Assembly (NCBI GenBank): GCA_049999765.1
Contig: JBNGIQ010008096.1
Location: forward strand, 1-53,135
Length of the DNA stretch: 53,135 bases
Direction: 5' to 3'
From: Phaeoceros laevis
Lineage: Eukaryota; Anthocerotophyta; Anthocerotopsida; Notothyladales
Shown: one piece after another, positions 35,046 to 45,907 of the stretch
Layout: each line of letters starts with the position of its first letter
How positions within the stretch are numbered: the first letter of the stretch is position 1
The notes under the pieces: generated by a model
Told to the model about the DNA's origin: nothing
Databases searched by the model: none
The model's input: only the letters and a program-made list of their open reading frames with translations
Translations under genes and position numbers: made by a program

Positions 35046-38006
35046 GGTCGAGTCGGTTCTCTGAGACACGGCTGTTACCTTGGTAACACTTTTGCCCAAG
35101 TCATAACCTTGGTGTGTGAGGCGTGTAGCCTCGCTCAGTCCAATGCTTAACCTCCATAACAGACTCCGTACCTCCTGGAGTTGAGGATCTCCAACAAAAA
35201 ATGAATGCACTTCTAGCTCATGCCTTATCCAAGTCTGACCAGGGTTCCTGGATGCTCCTGCCTGCTGCCTCAATGCATCCACCTCCTTGGCGACATCCCA
35301 AAGGCCAGCATTTGCATAAATGTTTGACATCAATACATATGGGGCAGCATTCTTGGGCTGGAGATGTACCGCAGATGCAAACGCCTCCTTCCCAAGCACA
35401 ACCTTTCCATGCTTTCGGCAGGCAGCCAATAAACATAACCATATGGTCATATTTGGTTTCATTGGCATTGTTGACAGCAAATCTTGTACCCTGTCAAAGT
35501 ATCCAGCACGTGCCAGAAGGTCTACCATACTGACGTAGTGCTCAATCTCTGGTGTTAAGCCATGAAATTTGCTCATCGACTCGAAGTAACCGATGCCGGC
35601 GTCCACTAGGCCAGCATGACTGCATGCGGAGAGGAGTGTAACAAATGTGACTCCATCTGGCCTGACATCTGTGAGGCGCATTTCCTCATACCATTGCAGG
35701 GTGGCAGCGGAGTTGCCTTCGCGTGCATATCCGGCAATTAAGGCATTCCACGATACCACATTGCGCTGGGAAAGTGCATCAAACACCCTCTGAGCTTCCA
35801 GCATACTTGCACATCTACCATATGCATGGATTAAAGTGTTCCATAAAAGAGGACTGAAGATGGTTCCAGTAGACAGAACACGATGGTGTATCTCACTACA
35901 GACACCTAAGCTCCCAGTGCTGCTGGATGCTTGCAAAATGCAGAGAAATGTAATTTCATTGGGACTCAAGTCTCCCTCTTGCATTTCATTGTACACCTGT
36001 ATAGCCTTTTCTCCTTGACCATGCTGGACAAATGCTGCAAGCATGGCATTCCACACAACAACATCTCCTACCAGCAGCGAATCACAAACATTCTGAGCAT
36101 CCATAATGCTTCCACACTTCCCATACATACTTACCAGGGTGCTGCTAACAAAAACATCTGACCTGCAGCCTCTCTTCCAAGCCTCAAAATGCAAGGCCCT
36201 GCCCTTTTCTAAAGAGTTCACTTTATACCGCTGTTCATCCAGACATGTATACTCTTCCGTCTCAGCGAGCAAGCCACATGCTTGCAATGTGCTCACGAAG
36301 GTCCTATCATTTGGACTAACAGCTTCTTCCACCATCTGTTCATATAACTGCAACGCTTTCTCGGCATGGTCCTGCTGAGAATAACCTGCAAGCATTGCAT
36401 TCCATGTCACAACATTTCGCTGCAATAGCCCATCAAACACATCACGTGCACCCACAAGACTCCCACACTTTGCATACGCACTAACCAGAGCACTGCCAAC
36501 ATAAACATCTGGTCCATAGCCCCTGATCCAAGCTTCAGCATGTATAGCCATTACTTTCTCAAGAGATTGCACTCTGATCAGATGCCCACCCACAGACATA
36601 TCCTCTTCCTTCTCTGCAAGCATACTACATGCTTGGATTATGCTGACAAAGGTGCGATCATCCACATTGACAGCTTCCTGCACCATTTTCTCATACAGCT
36701 CCACAGCTTTCTCTTCTTGCCCGTGCAAGGCATATGCAGCAAGCATCGCATTCCATGACACCACATTCCTCTCCAGCAACTTATCAAACACATAACGTGC
36801 ATCAACAATGCTCCCACACTTGCTGTACATACTAACAAGGGCACTACCAATAAACACATCCGAACTGCAATTACTCCCAACCTCAGAATGCAATGCTCTT
36901 CCCAACCATAAATATGGTACTTTGAGAGCCTGACCATCCACAATTTCTTCTACCTCTTCCTCTGCCAGAATCCCACATGCTTGGAGAGCACACACAAATG
37001 TGCGATTATTTGGACGGACACCTTCCTCGAGCATTTGTCCATACAGCCCTAGAGCGTTCCTTGCTTGGCCCTCTTGAACAAAAGCTGTAATCATGGCTGT
37101 CCATGCAACAACATCCCTCTGAGATAACCTACTAAAGACCTCCTGGGCGTCCACAATGCTTCCACATTTGGAATACATGTCGACCAGACATGTGCCCACA
37201 ATGGCATTCGTTTCACACCCTATTTTTAGAGCTTCCGCGTGGACTCGCTTGCCCTCCTCCAGGTCACATATACTGCCACAAGCCTTCAGTAGCGTGACCA
37301 AGGTGTACGTGTCTGGCTCGAAACCTTCCTGTCTCATACAACGGTACATTCTCAGAGCCTGCTGACCTTGTCCTGCGGAGGTGTACCCATTGATCACCGC
37401 TGTCCAGGAAAAAACAGTTCGATTCGGCAACCTGTCGAATACCTTGAGTGCATCCTCAAGTCCACCGCACTTGCTTAGCGTGATCAACACCAATTCACCC
37501 AGAAACCTGAGGGACTCTAGTCCATGCTCGACCATATGGGCATGCACTCGCTTGGCTTGAGCCAGAGCTTTCCTTTTGGTGCAGGCCTTCAACAAAGAAC
37601 CATAAATTTCCACTGAAGGAGCGATACCCTGCTTGTCCATGCCGAACAGGACGTCCAGTGCCTTGTCCAGCTGTCCCTCCTCGCATAGCGTTCGGAGTTC
37701 ATCAGCTGGCCTACTCCAACCTACACCCGAAGAGGAGGCCTGCAGGCTCCCCAGGTGGCGAACCAAGGAAGACCGGCGATAATCCGGCCTGTATATGCTG
37801 TTCAACTGGACGGCTGATCTTGGTCTTTTGGTCCTGATGTCCACATTCAGGGAGATTCTGACAAGGGAACTCGCAGTTTGTACTGTAAGTCCATTGTTCG
37901 ATCCAACTGCATTGCTTTGCCAGCCAAGGTGCTGATGAGGATGCCTTCTGCGTCCCGCCGGTTGGACAGCGAATCTAACAGCACCGGCTTTTGTCTCCCT
38001 CGACAT
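35028..38006 (-). CDS. PLS-class PPR protein, E+ subtype, 992 aa, intronless
   Basis: A basic N-terminus (MSRETKAGAVRFAVQPAGRR) of about 100 residues looks like an organelle targeting peptide. The array starts ELRTLCEEGQLDKALDVLFG and continues with about eight PLS triplets with standard wording (FSWTAVINGYTSAGQGQQAL, LLKACGSICDLEEGKRVHAE, DMYSKCGSIVDAQEVFSRLS). Three or more L motifs carry an insertion of about 16-18 residues between helices, reading like AEEEVEEIVDGQALKV, AEKEEDMSVGGHLIRV and AETEEYTCLDEQRYKV. E and E+ regions close the array (NMTIWLCLLAACRKHGKV, SRNPGQTWIRHELEVHSFFV), followed by an unusual 45-residue tail in place of DYW. Predicted organellar RNA-editing specificity factor. 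The 3' end overlaps the convergent PPR gene; the 5' end faces the DFRP1 gene across 395 bp. Confidence 0.95.
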   Translation of the reverse strand: MSRETKAGAVRFAVQPAGRRRHPHQHLGWQSNAVGSNNGLTVQTASSLVRISLNVDIRTKRPRSAVQLNSIYRPDYRRSSLVRHLGSLQASSSGVGWSRPADELRTLCEEGQLDKALDVLFGMDKQGIAPSVEIYGSLLKACTKRKALAQAKRVHAHMVEHGLESLRFLGELVLITLSKCGGLEDALKVFDRLPNRTVFSWTAVINGYTSAGQGQQALRMYRCMRQEGFEPDTYTLVTLLKACGSICDLEEGKRVHAEALKIGCETNAIVGTCLVDMYSKCGSIVDAQEVFSRLSQRDVVAWTAMITAFVQEGQARNALGLYGQMLEEGVRPNNRTFVCALQACGILAEEEVEEIVDGQALKVPYLWLGRALHSEVGSNCSSDVFIGSALVSMYSKCGSIVDARYVFDKLLERNVVSWNAMLAAYALHGQEEKAVELYEKMVQEAVNVDDRTFVSIIQACSMLAEKEEDMSVGGHLIRVQSLEKVMAIHAEAWIRGYGPDVYVGSALVSAYAKCGSLVGARDVFDGLLQRNVVTWNAMLAGYSQQDHAEKALQLYEQMVEEAVSPNDRTFVSTLQACGLLAETEEYTCLDEQRYKVNSLEKGRALHFEAWKRGCRSDVFVSSTLVSMYGKCGSIMDAQNVCDSLLVGDVVVWNAMLAAFVQHGQGEKAIQVYNEMQEGDLSPNEITFLCILQASSSTGSLGVCSEIHHRVLSTGTIFSPLLWNTLIHAYGRCASMLEAQRVFDALSQRNVVSWNALIAGYAREGNSAATLQWYEEMRLTDVRPDGVTFVTLLSACSHAGLVDAGIGYFESMSKFHGLTPEIEHYVSMVDLLARAGYFDRVQDLLSTMPMKPNMTIWLCLLAACRKHGKVVLGKEAFASAVHLQPKNAAPYVLMSNIYANAGLWDVAKEVDALRQQAGASRNPGQTWIRHELEVHSFFVGDPQLQEVRSLLWRLSIGLSEATRLTHQGYDLGKSVTKVTAVSQRTDSTSHLCF

Positions 38007-38401
38007 TTACAGGAGGAGGAAGGGACATTCAATCTGCTACTCCCGGTGGTCGTGGTAACGACAGCGTTGTTGCAGTTCCAGCTTCCGGCAGTGGTGAAGC
38101 GCAGACAGATCCGCGATTCAGCCATGGAAGGCGCTTTCGCCGGAGCCGCTGCAAAAGAGAAAACGACCAACACACTCACAGAGCTGCAACAAGTCGGTGA
38201 ACTCCTGATTTCCGTGGAAAGTACGAAATCTCATTTTCTAATTGCACAGGGCTTCCTTGATTTGGGACTAATGGGGTTGCGGCACTTCTGTTCTATGTAA
38301 GAGGAACCTAGGTTTTTGCCATCAGCGTAGGGTTTGATTCGTAAAGTGTGGATGCGGTGTGAGGGTCAAATCCTGGTGGGAGTATCGGAGGGAGTGGCAA
38401 C
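38007..38401. other. Divergent promoter between PPR and DFRP1 genes
   Basis: A 395-bp spacer between two divergent start codons, presumably a bidirectional promoter. A forward open frame across it (37878-38300) is antisense to the PPR N-terminus in its first part and unrecognised afterwards. Confidence 0.5.
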
Positions 38402-39463
38402 ATGCCGCCAAAGGCAGCCCCTACCAAGGCCACCAAGGAGAAATCGAAGGCCGATCTGGCCAAGAAGCAGAAGCTTGTGGAGGACAAGACCTTTGGGCTG
38501 AAGAACAAGAACAAAAGCAAGAATGTGCAGAAGTATGTGCAGAACATGCAGCAGTCGGTGACCAAGGTCGCAACGGCAAATGATCCCAAGGCGGCCCTGA
38601 AGAAGAAGAAGGAGGAAGAAAGCCAGCGAGAAAAGGAGCTGAGCGAGCTCTTCAAGGTTGCCATCAGCCAGCCCAAGGTGCCAGTTGGCGTGGATCCCAA
38701 GTCCGTGGTGTGCGAGTTTTTCCGGCGGGGGCAGTGTATGAAGGGATTCAAGTGCAAGTACTCTCATGATCTCAACGTGGAAAGGAAAGGAGAAAAGATT
38801 GACGTGTACAGCGACCAACGAGATGGCGAGACCTCCATGGAGGACTGGGATCAGGAAACCCTGGAGAAGGTGATTGAGGCGAAGGGGAAGGAATATAACG
38901 ATAACAAGCCCACCGAGATTGTGTGCAAGTTCTTCATCGAGGCAGTGGAAAAGAAGCAGTATGGTTGGTTCTGGGTGTGTCCTAATGGAGGCAAGGACTG
39001 TCAGTACAGGCATGCCTTGCCACCTGGTTTTGTCCTCAAGAGCCAGTTGAAGGCCCTGCTGGAAGAAGAAGGAGAGCAGATCAGTATTGAAGAGGACATC
39101 GAGAACCAGAGGTCTAAACTCACAGCAAACACTTTGTTGACGGGCGAGCTCTTTGCTGAATGGAAGAGGAAAAAGACGGAGGCCAAAGAAGCAGAGCAAG
39201 CCCTGAAGAAGGCGGAAAGGGCTAGGGCAGATCGCATGAGTGGTCGTGAGCTGTTTGCAGCCAATGCTAGTCTGTTCGTCGATGATGCAGAGGCTTTTGA
39301 CATTTATGAGAGGCAAGACGAGGAGCAACCCGCACAATCATCCAATGGTAATGGCATATCTGTTTCTCAGAATGATTCCAGACCTTCAGTCTTCAGTGCA
39401 GAGGACGAACAGTTCCTAGCCGATGATGATGATGACTTGGATCTCGACGAACTCGAGGAGTAG
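38402..39463 (+). CDS. DFRP1: DRG family-regulatory protein 1 (ZC3H15/Tma46 type), two CCCH zinc fingers, 353 aa
   Basis: Starts MPPKAAPTKATKEKSKADLA, the Lys-rich N-terminus typical of ZC3H15. Finger 1 is CEFFRRGQCMKGFKCKYSH (Cys104, Cys112, Cys118, His122), and finger 2 has Cys175, Cys193, Cys200 and His204 around GWFWVCPNGGKDCQYRH. The DFRP region follows, with IEDEIE-like text (SIEEDIENQRSKL), LTGELFAEWKRKK and a Lys/Glu helix, then MSGRELFAANASLFVDD. The tail is acidic (DDDDDLDLDELEE). The family binds and stabilises the GTPase DRG1 on ribosomes to ease translation stalls. The length is near the family norm. The gene is intronless and single copy here. In Arabidopsis the counterparts are the C3H11/C3H21 proteins. 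I am confident of the family. Confidence 0.95.
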   Translation: MPPKAAPTKATKEKSKADLAKKQKLVEDKTFGLKNKNKSKNVQKYVQNMQQSVTKVATANDPKAALKKKKEEESQREKELSELFKVAISQPKVPVGVDPKSVVCEFFRRGQCMKGFKCKYSHDLNVERKGEKIDVYSDQRDGETSMEDWDQETLEKVIEAKGKEYNDNKPTEIVCKFFIEAVEKKQYGWFWVCPNGGKDCQYRHALPPGFVLKSQLKALLEEEGEQISIEEDIENQRSKLTANTLLTGELFAEWKRKKTEAKEAEQALKKAERARADRMSGRELFAANASLFVDDAEAFDIYERQDEEQPAQSSNGNGISVSQNDSRPSVFSAEDEQFLADDDDDLDLDELEE

Positions 39464-40207
39464 GGTGGGGAGGTGGTATTTGGGGGTTTTAGATCTTGGC
39501 AATAGGAAAGAGTTCACAGCTGAAGTTGGGCCTACACTACAGAGCTCAACCGCCGTTGAGCTAAGGATTGCTACGAGTCAAAACAAGGAGAGAAAGATAT
39601 CAAAACTGATGTGGTGCGTAGTCGTGCCTACGTTGGAACTTTTTCCTCAATTCACTTTGAGCACCAGCCCTGGATGTTCCTGAGGTATGTTTCACTGAAC
39701 CGTCCGAATGTGAACAAGCCAGGGCAGGCAGGGCTGGCTATGTTGTCTGTTGCGAAGGTAGTGTTACTGTGGTCGGAGTGAACGGTACTACTACTTCTAG
39801 TACCGTTGCTGTTTGTTGAGTTACAAACGGTGTTGTAATAAGTATAAGCCGGATTGGAGTCAAACTCAGAGAGCATCGTTCAAGACTTGATTTATGTGCA
39901 TCTTCGGCCTATCTTGAATGGCCTGTGCGAGGAAGGGTTGGCAGGGATTGGATGGACATGTGCTCAACCCGGATTAGCAGCGAATTGCTGGCCAGAAATA
40001 AATCTCTCCGAAGTCCGGGTTGAAAGAGAACTCACAGTGATCTCCCGATCCTCCCGTCTTCATCTTGTTGTTACCCCTATCTATTTGTCGTTGTTAATTT
40101 AAATCAAGTTCTTTGTCACTTTTGACGGGTTTTCCTAATTGAAGATTTTAGTCGGTGTAATCCTCGTAATCCACAGAATCACTGTCTTCCAGGCCTTGCA
40201 GGCAGCT
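39464..40207. other. Intergenic region with a hairpin at 39781-39807
   Basis: Contains the DFRP1 3' flank and PRS4 5' flank. At 39781-39807 a perfect 9-bp stem (aacggtact / agtaccgtt) encloses a 9-nt loop. No other gene is seen. Confidence 0.5.
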
Positions 40208-40234
40208 ATGCTGCACAGCTTATGGCTGCCATAG
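40208..40234 (+). promoter_or_regulatory. Eight-codon uORF overlapping the PRS4 start
   Basis: atg ctg cac agc tta tgg ctg cca tag begins 14 bases upstream of the PRS4 ATG, in another frame, and ends 13 bases inside the coding sequence. If the transcript starts upstream of it, ribosomes must leak past or reinitiate, which would lower PRS4 translation. The transcription start is not known from sequence. Confidence 0.4.
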
Positions 40235-41580
40235 CCAGCCTATGCTCAGCCGCTCGCTTCTCGCCCGCAGCTGTAGTGCGAGACGGTGTCATTTGCTGCT
40301 CATCCGGTGCTGGCGGCGTGGGGTTTTGCACTTTTCCCGGGGGCCTTGGAACGTTTAGCGGCCGCGCAAGGCTCGAATTTGTGAAGCCAGAGGCGGAATT
40401 TTCTACCAGTAGCCTGAGTTGGAGCGGGGACGGTTCCGCCCTCCTCCAGAACGGCGTCCACAGGATGGTGGAGAATGGCAAGGTTGAGGCGGCGGACAAG
40501 GCAGCGGTTCCAGAACTGGACTCGGCCTATGCGGAGATCCCTACCCTGCCTTTGTCCGTAGCGTTGGCGGCTGCCACCAGTGAGGTCTCAAGCGTCACCA
40601 CGGGGCCTGCGGCAAGAGTCTTTAGCACGCCAAGCAAGAAGCAAGTGTGTCTGTTTTACACAGCCGAGAACGAAGATTTGGCGCAGAGGATTGCGCAGGA
40701 GACGGACTCCATCCAACTGCAGACCATTTTGTGGAGAAATTTTGCTGATGGCTTTCCCAACCTCTTTGTTCCGAATGCGCACGGAATAAGGGGCCAGCAT
40801 GTGGCGTTCCTGGCCTCCTTCAGCTCCCCTCAAACTATCTTCGAGCAGCTGTCTATCATCTATGCCCTACCAAGGATGTTTGTGTCTTCTTTCATCCTGG
40901 TGCTCCCTTTCTTCCCTACAGGAACGCTGGAACGGATGGAGGATGAAGGTGACATTGCGACCGCCTTTACACTGGCGAGAATATTGTCCAACATTCCTAT
41001 TTCCAGAGGGGGACCTACGAGTCTTGTCATTTTCGATATCCATGCTCTGCAGGAACGGTTCTACTTCGGGGATAATGTATTGCCTTGCTTTGAGAGCGGG
41101 ATCCCTTTGCTCAAGCACAGGCTTCACCAGCTCCCGGACTCCAATAGCATCAGCATTGCGTTTCCAGATGAGGGGGCATGGAAGCGGTTCCACGTGCAAC
41201 TACAGCACTTCCCGACCATTGTCTGCACCAAGATTAGGGAGGGAAACAATCGCATTGTCACTTTGAAAGAGGGGGATCCACGTGGGAGGCATGTGGTCAT
41301 TGTTGATGACTTGGTCCAGTCCGGGTCCACTCTTATTGAGTGCCAGAAACTCTTGGCCAGGCATGGAGCCTGCAAGGTGAGTGCCTATGCTACACACGGG
41401 GTGTTTCCCCAAAAGTCCTTTGAGCGCTTTCAACACGACAGCGGCAAGGGAGCTGAGCAAGGATTTTCGCATTTTTGGATCACGGACTCGTGTCCACAAA
41501 CGGTCAAGGCTGTTTTGGGGAGGCCACCGTTTGAGGTCCTCAGCTTGGCTGGATCTATTGCTGCAGCTCTGCACGTCTAG
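40222..41580 (+). CDS. PRS4: Ribose-phosphate pyrophosphokinase, PRS4-type (class II), 452 aa, intronless
   Basis: Makes PRPP from ribose-5-phosphate and ATP for nucleotide, His and Trp synthesis. The catalytic part starts at about residue 135 ([19 protein letters not shown]). It continues through [40 protein letters not shown] (the class II flag region), [14 protein letters not shown], and the PRPP-binding loop [17 protein letters not shown] (about 353-370), ending [11 protein letters not shown]. The lack of the classical class I N-terminal wording and the TGTLER segment match the plant PRS3/PRS4 group, which does not need phosphate. The first 130 residues are Ala/Ser/Arg-rich and could be a plastid or mitochondrial targeting peptide; a cytosolic form from an internal start is possible. 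A short uORF overlaps the start. Confidence 0.95.
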   Translation: MAAIASLCSAARFSPAAVVRDGVICCSSGAGGVGFCTFPGGLGTFSGRARLEFVKPEAEFSTSSLSWSGDGSALLQNGVHRMVENGKVEAADKAAVPELDSAYAEIPTLPLSVALAAATSEVSSVTTGPAARVFSTPSKKQVCLFYTAENEDLAQRIAQETDSIQLQTILWRNFADGFPNLFVPNAHGIRGQHVAFLASFSSPQTIFEQLSIIYALPRMFVSSFILVLPFFPTGTLERMEDEGDIATAFTLARILSNIPISRGGPTSLVIFDIHALQERFYFGDNVLPCFESGIPLLKHRLHQLPDSNSISIAFPDEGAWKRFHVQLQHFPTIVCTKIREGNNRIVTLKEGDPRGRHVVIVDDLVQSGSTLIECQKLLARHGACKVSAYATHGVFPQKSFERFQHDSGKGAEQGFSHFWITDSCPQTVKAVLGRPPFEVLSLAGSIAAALHV

Positions 41581-42649
41581 GCTAGGCGGGAATTCTGTTA
41601 CAGAAACTTCAATCATGCTTGTCACCGTATCAAGCAATTTTGCTGAGGCTAGTGCGGTGGCAAACACTTTTTTTTTACTGCGCGGTCAGAGAGCTAGTTG
41701 TGAGATTATCTGTAGAGGAAAAGCCAAACCGACCGAATCTTGTTGTTACATTTGTTTCAGTGCAGCTGAAAAGAACGGACTTGAGAGCATCACATCCAGT
41801 AGAAGATTGAGGCACTATATGATAGAACGTTTCCTGAACCGAACTTTTAGGGGGGGAGACAGAGACAGTGATGCTGTTTCGTGCGAAGCCAAAGCATGGA
41901 AGTATTCTAGCAAAGTTGTGCTTTGGCAAAGTTCCTCGTTTGTAGTGAATGCGGCACCTAAGTCACCCACAATTCGAGAGGAGCTTCTATGCTCTAGGTT
42001 TTCGAGCATAGAAGCTTCACCCAACTCCCATCTGCAGCACCGGGGAGGTACTTCCTGCAGTTTGGACTACCTTTTCGGTGCTGTCAAAGGGTGGGCAGTC
42101 TATTTGACTTGATTGCTTGCCAGTTGTCTATGTACCGATGACGATGGAGACAGCGTCAACATCACACTCCGTCGTCACAGTGGTTGCGTAACTGCTCCCC
42201 CAGTAAGAACCTTCAAGAACCTCGAATCCCACCTCACGCTGCAGATACTGCTACAGGGTGGAGAGCTGCCTATAACCTCGCCGTCTCCATAGCTGTGGAA
42301 TGGCCAGTTCGCCACTTCGGTCCACTCGAGACCGCGAGTACCTCGCGGCCTTGAGTAGGACCAGCTGCAAAGCTTGGATGCTGCGACTTGCGGACTGTGT
42401 GCAGGTTGGCCAGGTGCCGGCCAGCCGTGGATAGTTGGTGGAAGTGGTGAATGGAAGCAAGCATGTCTCTGGGGGATGCGATTCAACGAGCCTTTGTAGT
42501 CAAGGAGGCACTTGCAGTGGATGGCCGCAAAATTCGACCAACTGGTAGCGCAGGCGAGCAGCCAGGAGAGTGGCTGCTGCTTAATTGTGCGACTTGTTGA
42601 AACTCTGGAAGGTCCTTGAGAAGCCACTTGCAAGGCAACAAAAGTCAAG
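41581..42649. other. Intergenic region with a strong hairpin
   Basis: Spacer between PRS4 and the GT47 gene. Reverse frames at 42175-42873 run into the GT47 exon as antisense and are not genes. Confidence 0.45.
41982..42016. repeat. Hairpin with perfect 13-bp stem and 9-nt loop
   Basis: agcttctatgctc (41982-41994) and gagcatagaagct (42004-42016) pair perfectly around taggttttc. It lies about 400 bp after the PRS4 stop. It is too short for a microRNA precursor and may be a small terminal inverted repeat remnant or a structured 3' UTR element. Confidence 0.7.
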
Positions 42650-44303
42650 ATGCAACCCATGCGGAGGGGTCCAAGGGTAGCCAGAGCTCTCCTGTTTAGC
42701 TTGGCCCTGCTGTGTTTTGTGATCCCTTGGGTAATTCCTGGCAGATTCTTCAATATTGGCTTCAACAAGTTCCCTGGAGGGGTTTTGGGAGGTAATTTGC
42801 AAAACGATTTAGCATGTGAGGCCCCTCTCAGAGTATTTATGTATGATCTTCCTCGTAGATTGAACTTTGGCATTCTGGAGAGGGATGGCCCTGATCAGGA
42901 CCTTCCTTGGCCTGATGGTAAGAGAGCACCCCCGTGGCCAGCCAAGGCAGGGTTAAGAAAGCAGCACAATGTGGAGTACTGGATGACGCTGGACCTTCTG
43001 GGCCAGAGAGAATATGCTGAAGGGTTCAGAAGCAGGGCAATCAGAGTCAAGGATCCAGAAGATGCAGATGTTTTTTTTGTACCATTCTTCTCATCTCTCA
43101 GTTTCAGTACATTCGGAAAGACTATGCGAGGTCCGAACACCGAATATGACAGGGCACTTCAGGTACTCTTTCTTTCATCTCAGATATTACCATCTTTCAT
43201 TCCCTAGAATAAGAGGGGTATATTGCTGGGTGCGTGCCCTCTCTTCACTTGTGAGTCTTGTTCTGCAGGCTGAATTGGTGGCCTTGCTTCACGACTCCAA
43301 ATGGTGGCAACGGTCTGCTGGGAGAGATCATGTTATACCGATGCACCACCCAAACTCCTTCAGGTTTCTTAGGAAGGAGCTAAATACATCCATCCTTATT
43401 GTTGCAGACTTTGGGAGAAGTTCTGGAAGCATCTCTAGGCTGGGGAAGGATGTGGTTGCTCCTTACACTCATGTCGTTGAGGCCCTGGTGTATGAGAGGG
43501 ACCCATATGAATCTCGAACTGTGTTGCTCTATTTCCAGGGACGGATAGAGAGGAAAGATGTACGTTCCTTGACCATTCATTCTCATCATTCTGAGTTTCT
43601 GGCCAGGTGGAAAACCTGCAGCTTTCTTGCACCAACAGCTAGCCTCTGAACTGTGTGGGTGGTTGGGTGGCTTGTGATGATCAGAAAGGCATGGTGAGAG
43701 TTCAGCTGGAGAAGGTCCTGAACCACCATCCGAAAGTGCACTTTGTCGACAGCACATCTACTCCTCTAGGAATGTACCAGGTGAGACTAATCAGTCCTCG
43801 ATGTAGTTCTGGCTTCAAAAGAAGGCAAGACTCTTAAGTCAGCAATCTGCCATTTAAACGTTCTCCCGTTTGTGCTACTGCAGGCGACCCAGGGAATGCG
43901 ATCCTCACTGTTCTGCCTGCACCCTGCTGGGGACACACCTTCCTCTTGCCGACTCTTCGATGCCATTGCAAGCCACTGTGTTCCCGTCATCATCAGCAAT
44001 GAGATCGAGCTTCCTTTTGAAAACGAACTGGACTACACGGAATTTTGTCTCTTCTTCTCCGTGGAGGAGGCACTGCGACCAGGTTACCTGCTATCCTACT
44101 TGGAAAGCTTTGACAGGGAACGTTGGCTGACTATGTGGTCTCGGATTAAGGAGGTTGCTCACCATTTCAGCTACGAGGAATCTTCCCGACCAGGTGATGC
44201 AGTGAACATGATATGGAACCAAGTTGCCAGCAAGCTTCCACCCATCAAACTATCCAGGATCAGAGCCAAGCGACTGAAAATCGAAGACTGGATATCTTGG
44301 TAG
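42650..44303 (+). CDS. ARAD1: Exostosin-family glycosyltransferase GT47, ARAD-like, 439 aa, 4 exons
   Basis: Exons are 42650-43162, 43269-43559, 43685-43780 and 43884-44303, all phase 0. A type II signal anchor ([20 protein letters not shown], residues about 9-28) places it in the Golgi. The exostosin domain runs from [16 protein letters not shown] through [52 protein letters not shown] and [11 protein letters not shown] to [36 protein letters not shown] and [10 protein letters not shown]. This order and spacing fit the ARAD1/ARAD2 group, thought to add arabinose to pectic rhamnogalacturonan I. Group assignment is by recall; other GT47-B members remain possible. The donor sugar cannot be read from sequence. 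Confidence 0.93.
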
Positions 44304-44578
44304 TAAACCAAGCAGAAGGTGTTGGTGGCGGTGGGCTCTTGGTGGATTCTCGAAATCATTTAAAGTCAAAACGAAGTTGCTCAGAAGACTGGTTCAAGTG
44401 ACCTCTCGGCCTCTCTTCTACAGCCGTCAATCAGTTTGTCGTCATGGGTAGTTAACCATTTGGAGGTCCTTGCTATGCAACCCGTCTACAAGACTACAAC
44501 TTCCAGGTCATGGATCAATATTTACATCGGTAACTGCATCTACATGTGTGCTTGCGCCATTTCTGTCTGTCTGTCCAA

Positions 44579-45561
44579 CTAAACAACACCAATGGACTTA
44601 TTGAAATTAGCTGCCTGCTGTACGGATGCAGCAACTCCTCCAGCCTCCGTACGGCCCTCGTTGTTCCTCTGCTCTGCGCTTTGCACAGCGGATGCGTCTT
44701 CCTGAGTAACCACCTTGTCTACAGGCAACCTCTCGGCGGCGACGCGGAGCACCTCTCCCATGGGCACGCCCTTGTCCGCCATCGACTGGGCCACCGCCCC
44801 GGGCCCTCCCTTGATGGTAGGCTGCCCGGTGGCTCTGCTCTCGGCGCTCTGGACGGCTCTGGCATCGGCGGTGGTCAATTCCTTGTCGCCCCTCTGCAAC
44901 GCCGCCGTTTCCAGCGCCTGCACACGCACGCACACAACCAACCATTCATCCAGGATTCACACAGCCTGCAGACAAGAATCGATGCTCTTCCCCGGGAGCA
45001 CAAGAGAAAGCGCTCACTTGTCCGATGGTCTCGCCGGCGACGGGCGGCGGCATCGGAAATCCGGCACCCAGCCCACTAGGATCAGGGGTTGAGAGGAACG
45101 GCTCCGCATTGGGGCCCAGGCCGCCCGGCGAGTCCGAGGTCATAGTCACTCCCTCCACGTACACTGTTTCCAGGATCTCGCCGCTCGGTGCGGACGAGCT
45201 CACCACTCCCAGCGGCTGCAGGTCCCGCTCGCCGCTGGAGTCCGGACTGGGCTGCAGCATCGCCACTGGGCTTCCCCTGAACGCCTGTCACAGCAAGTCG
45301 GATTCATGACACTGTAAGTGCGAGCAACGCATTGCCAAGAAAAAAATTATGGCTGGTGACAAGAATTAGACACAATCGATCTGCTGACAGTTCTCTCACC
45401 TGATGGTTCCGCCGCTGCTGCTGCAGCACCAGTCGCCGCCGCCATGCCAATTCTCCTTGCCTGAGTTCTCGCTTGACGACGCCAGTAGTGCTCTTGAATC
45501 CAGAGACGAATGCGCTGGAGGTGGCAAGACCTCCTAGAGCTCGCAATGCCATGGCCGCCAT
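44579..45561 (-). CDS. LEA protein with two SMP domains (seed maturation protein family), 255 aa, 3 exons
   Basis: Exons are 45400-45561, 45018-45284 and 44579-44917, all phase 0. The N-terminus (MAAMALRALGGLATSSAFVS and a basic stretch) looks like a mitochondrial or plastid targeting peptide. Exon 2 is Pro/Ser/Gly-rich linker ending PVAGETIGQ. Exon 3 has two SMP repeats: ALETAALQRGDKELTTADAR with AVQSAESRATG, then GEVLRVAAERLPVDKVVTQE with GGVAASVQQAANFN. SMP proteins are hydrophilic LEA proteins that accumulate under drying. Their presence fits a desiccation-tolerant spore-bearing plant. Most family members have two or three repeats, so this is a short one with an unusual N-terminal extension. 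Confidence 0.9.
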
Positions 45562-45907
45562 GGTGCTTCACCGATTTGGGTCCTTCCGCTCAGTAGTAGC
45601 GAGGCTGTGCAGGGCAGACGGTGTTTCATAATGCAGAGTGCCGGAATTATGGCCGCTGGAGGGCGCCACATGTATGATTCTTGGCACCGATCGGCAGCAG
45701 TGAGGATTCGGAACAAGTCCTCTTGTGGCAACTGGTGCGACAATGTCGAATCCTCATGTCTGGCCCCGCCAAGTGTTTTCTGTTACTTTACAGCTGTCAC
45801 GCATACTTCAATGAAAAGTGGCCTCTTGCAGCACGGTTTACTGTATGAGGATTATGACAAAGTGATACACGTTTTCCATTTTGGCTGTCACCACGGACCT
45901 CGTAATT
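45562..45907. other. LEA promoter / PPR 3' flank
   Basis: 346 bp between the LEA start codon and the stop of the next PPR gene on the same strand. No motif stands out. Confidence 0.4.

Noticed and set aside
38366-39337. 323-codon minus ORF
   Set aside because: Antisense shadow of the DFRP1 coding sequence, produced by its Lys/Glu-rich codons.
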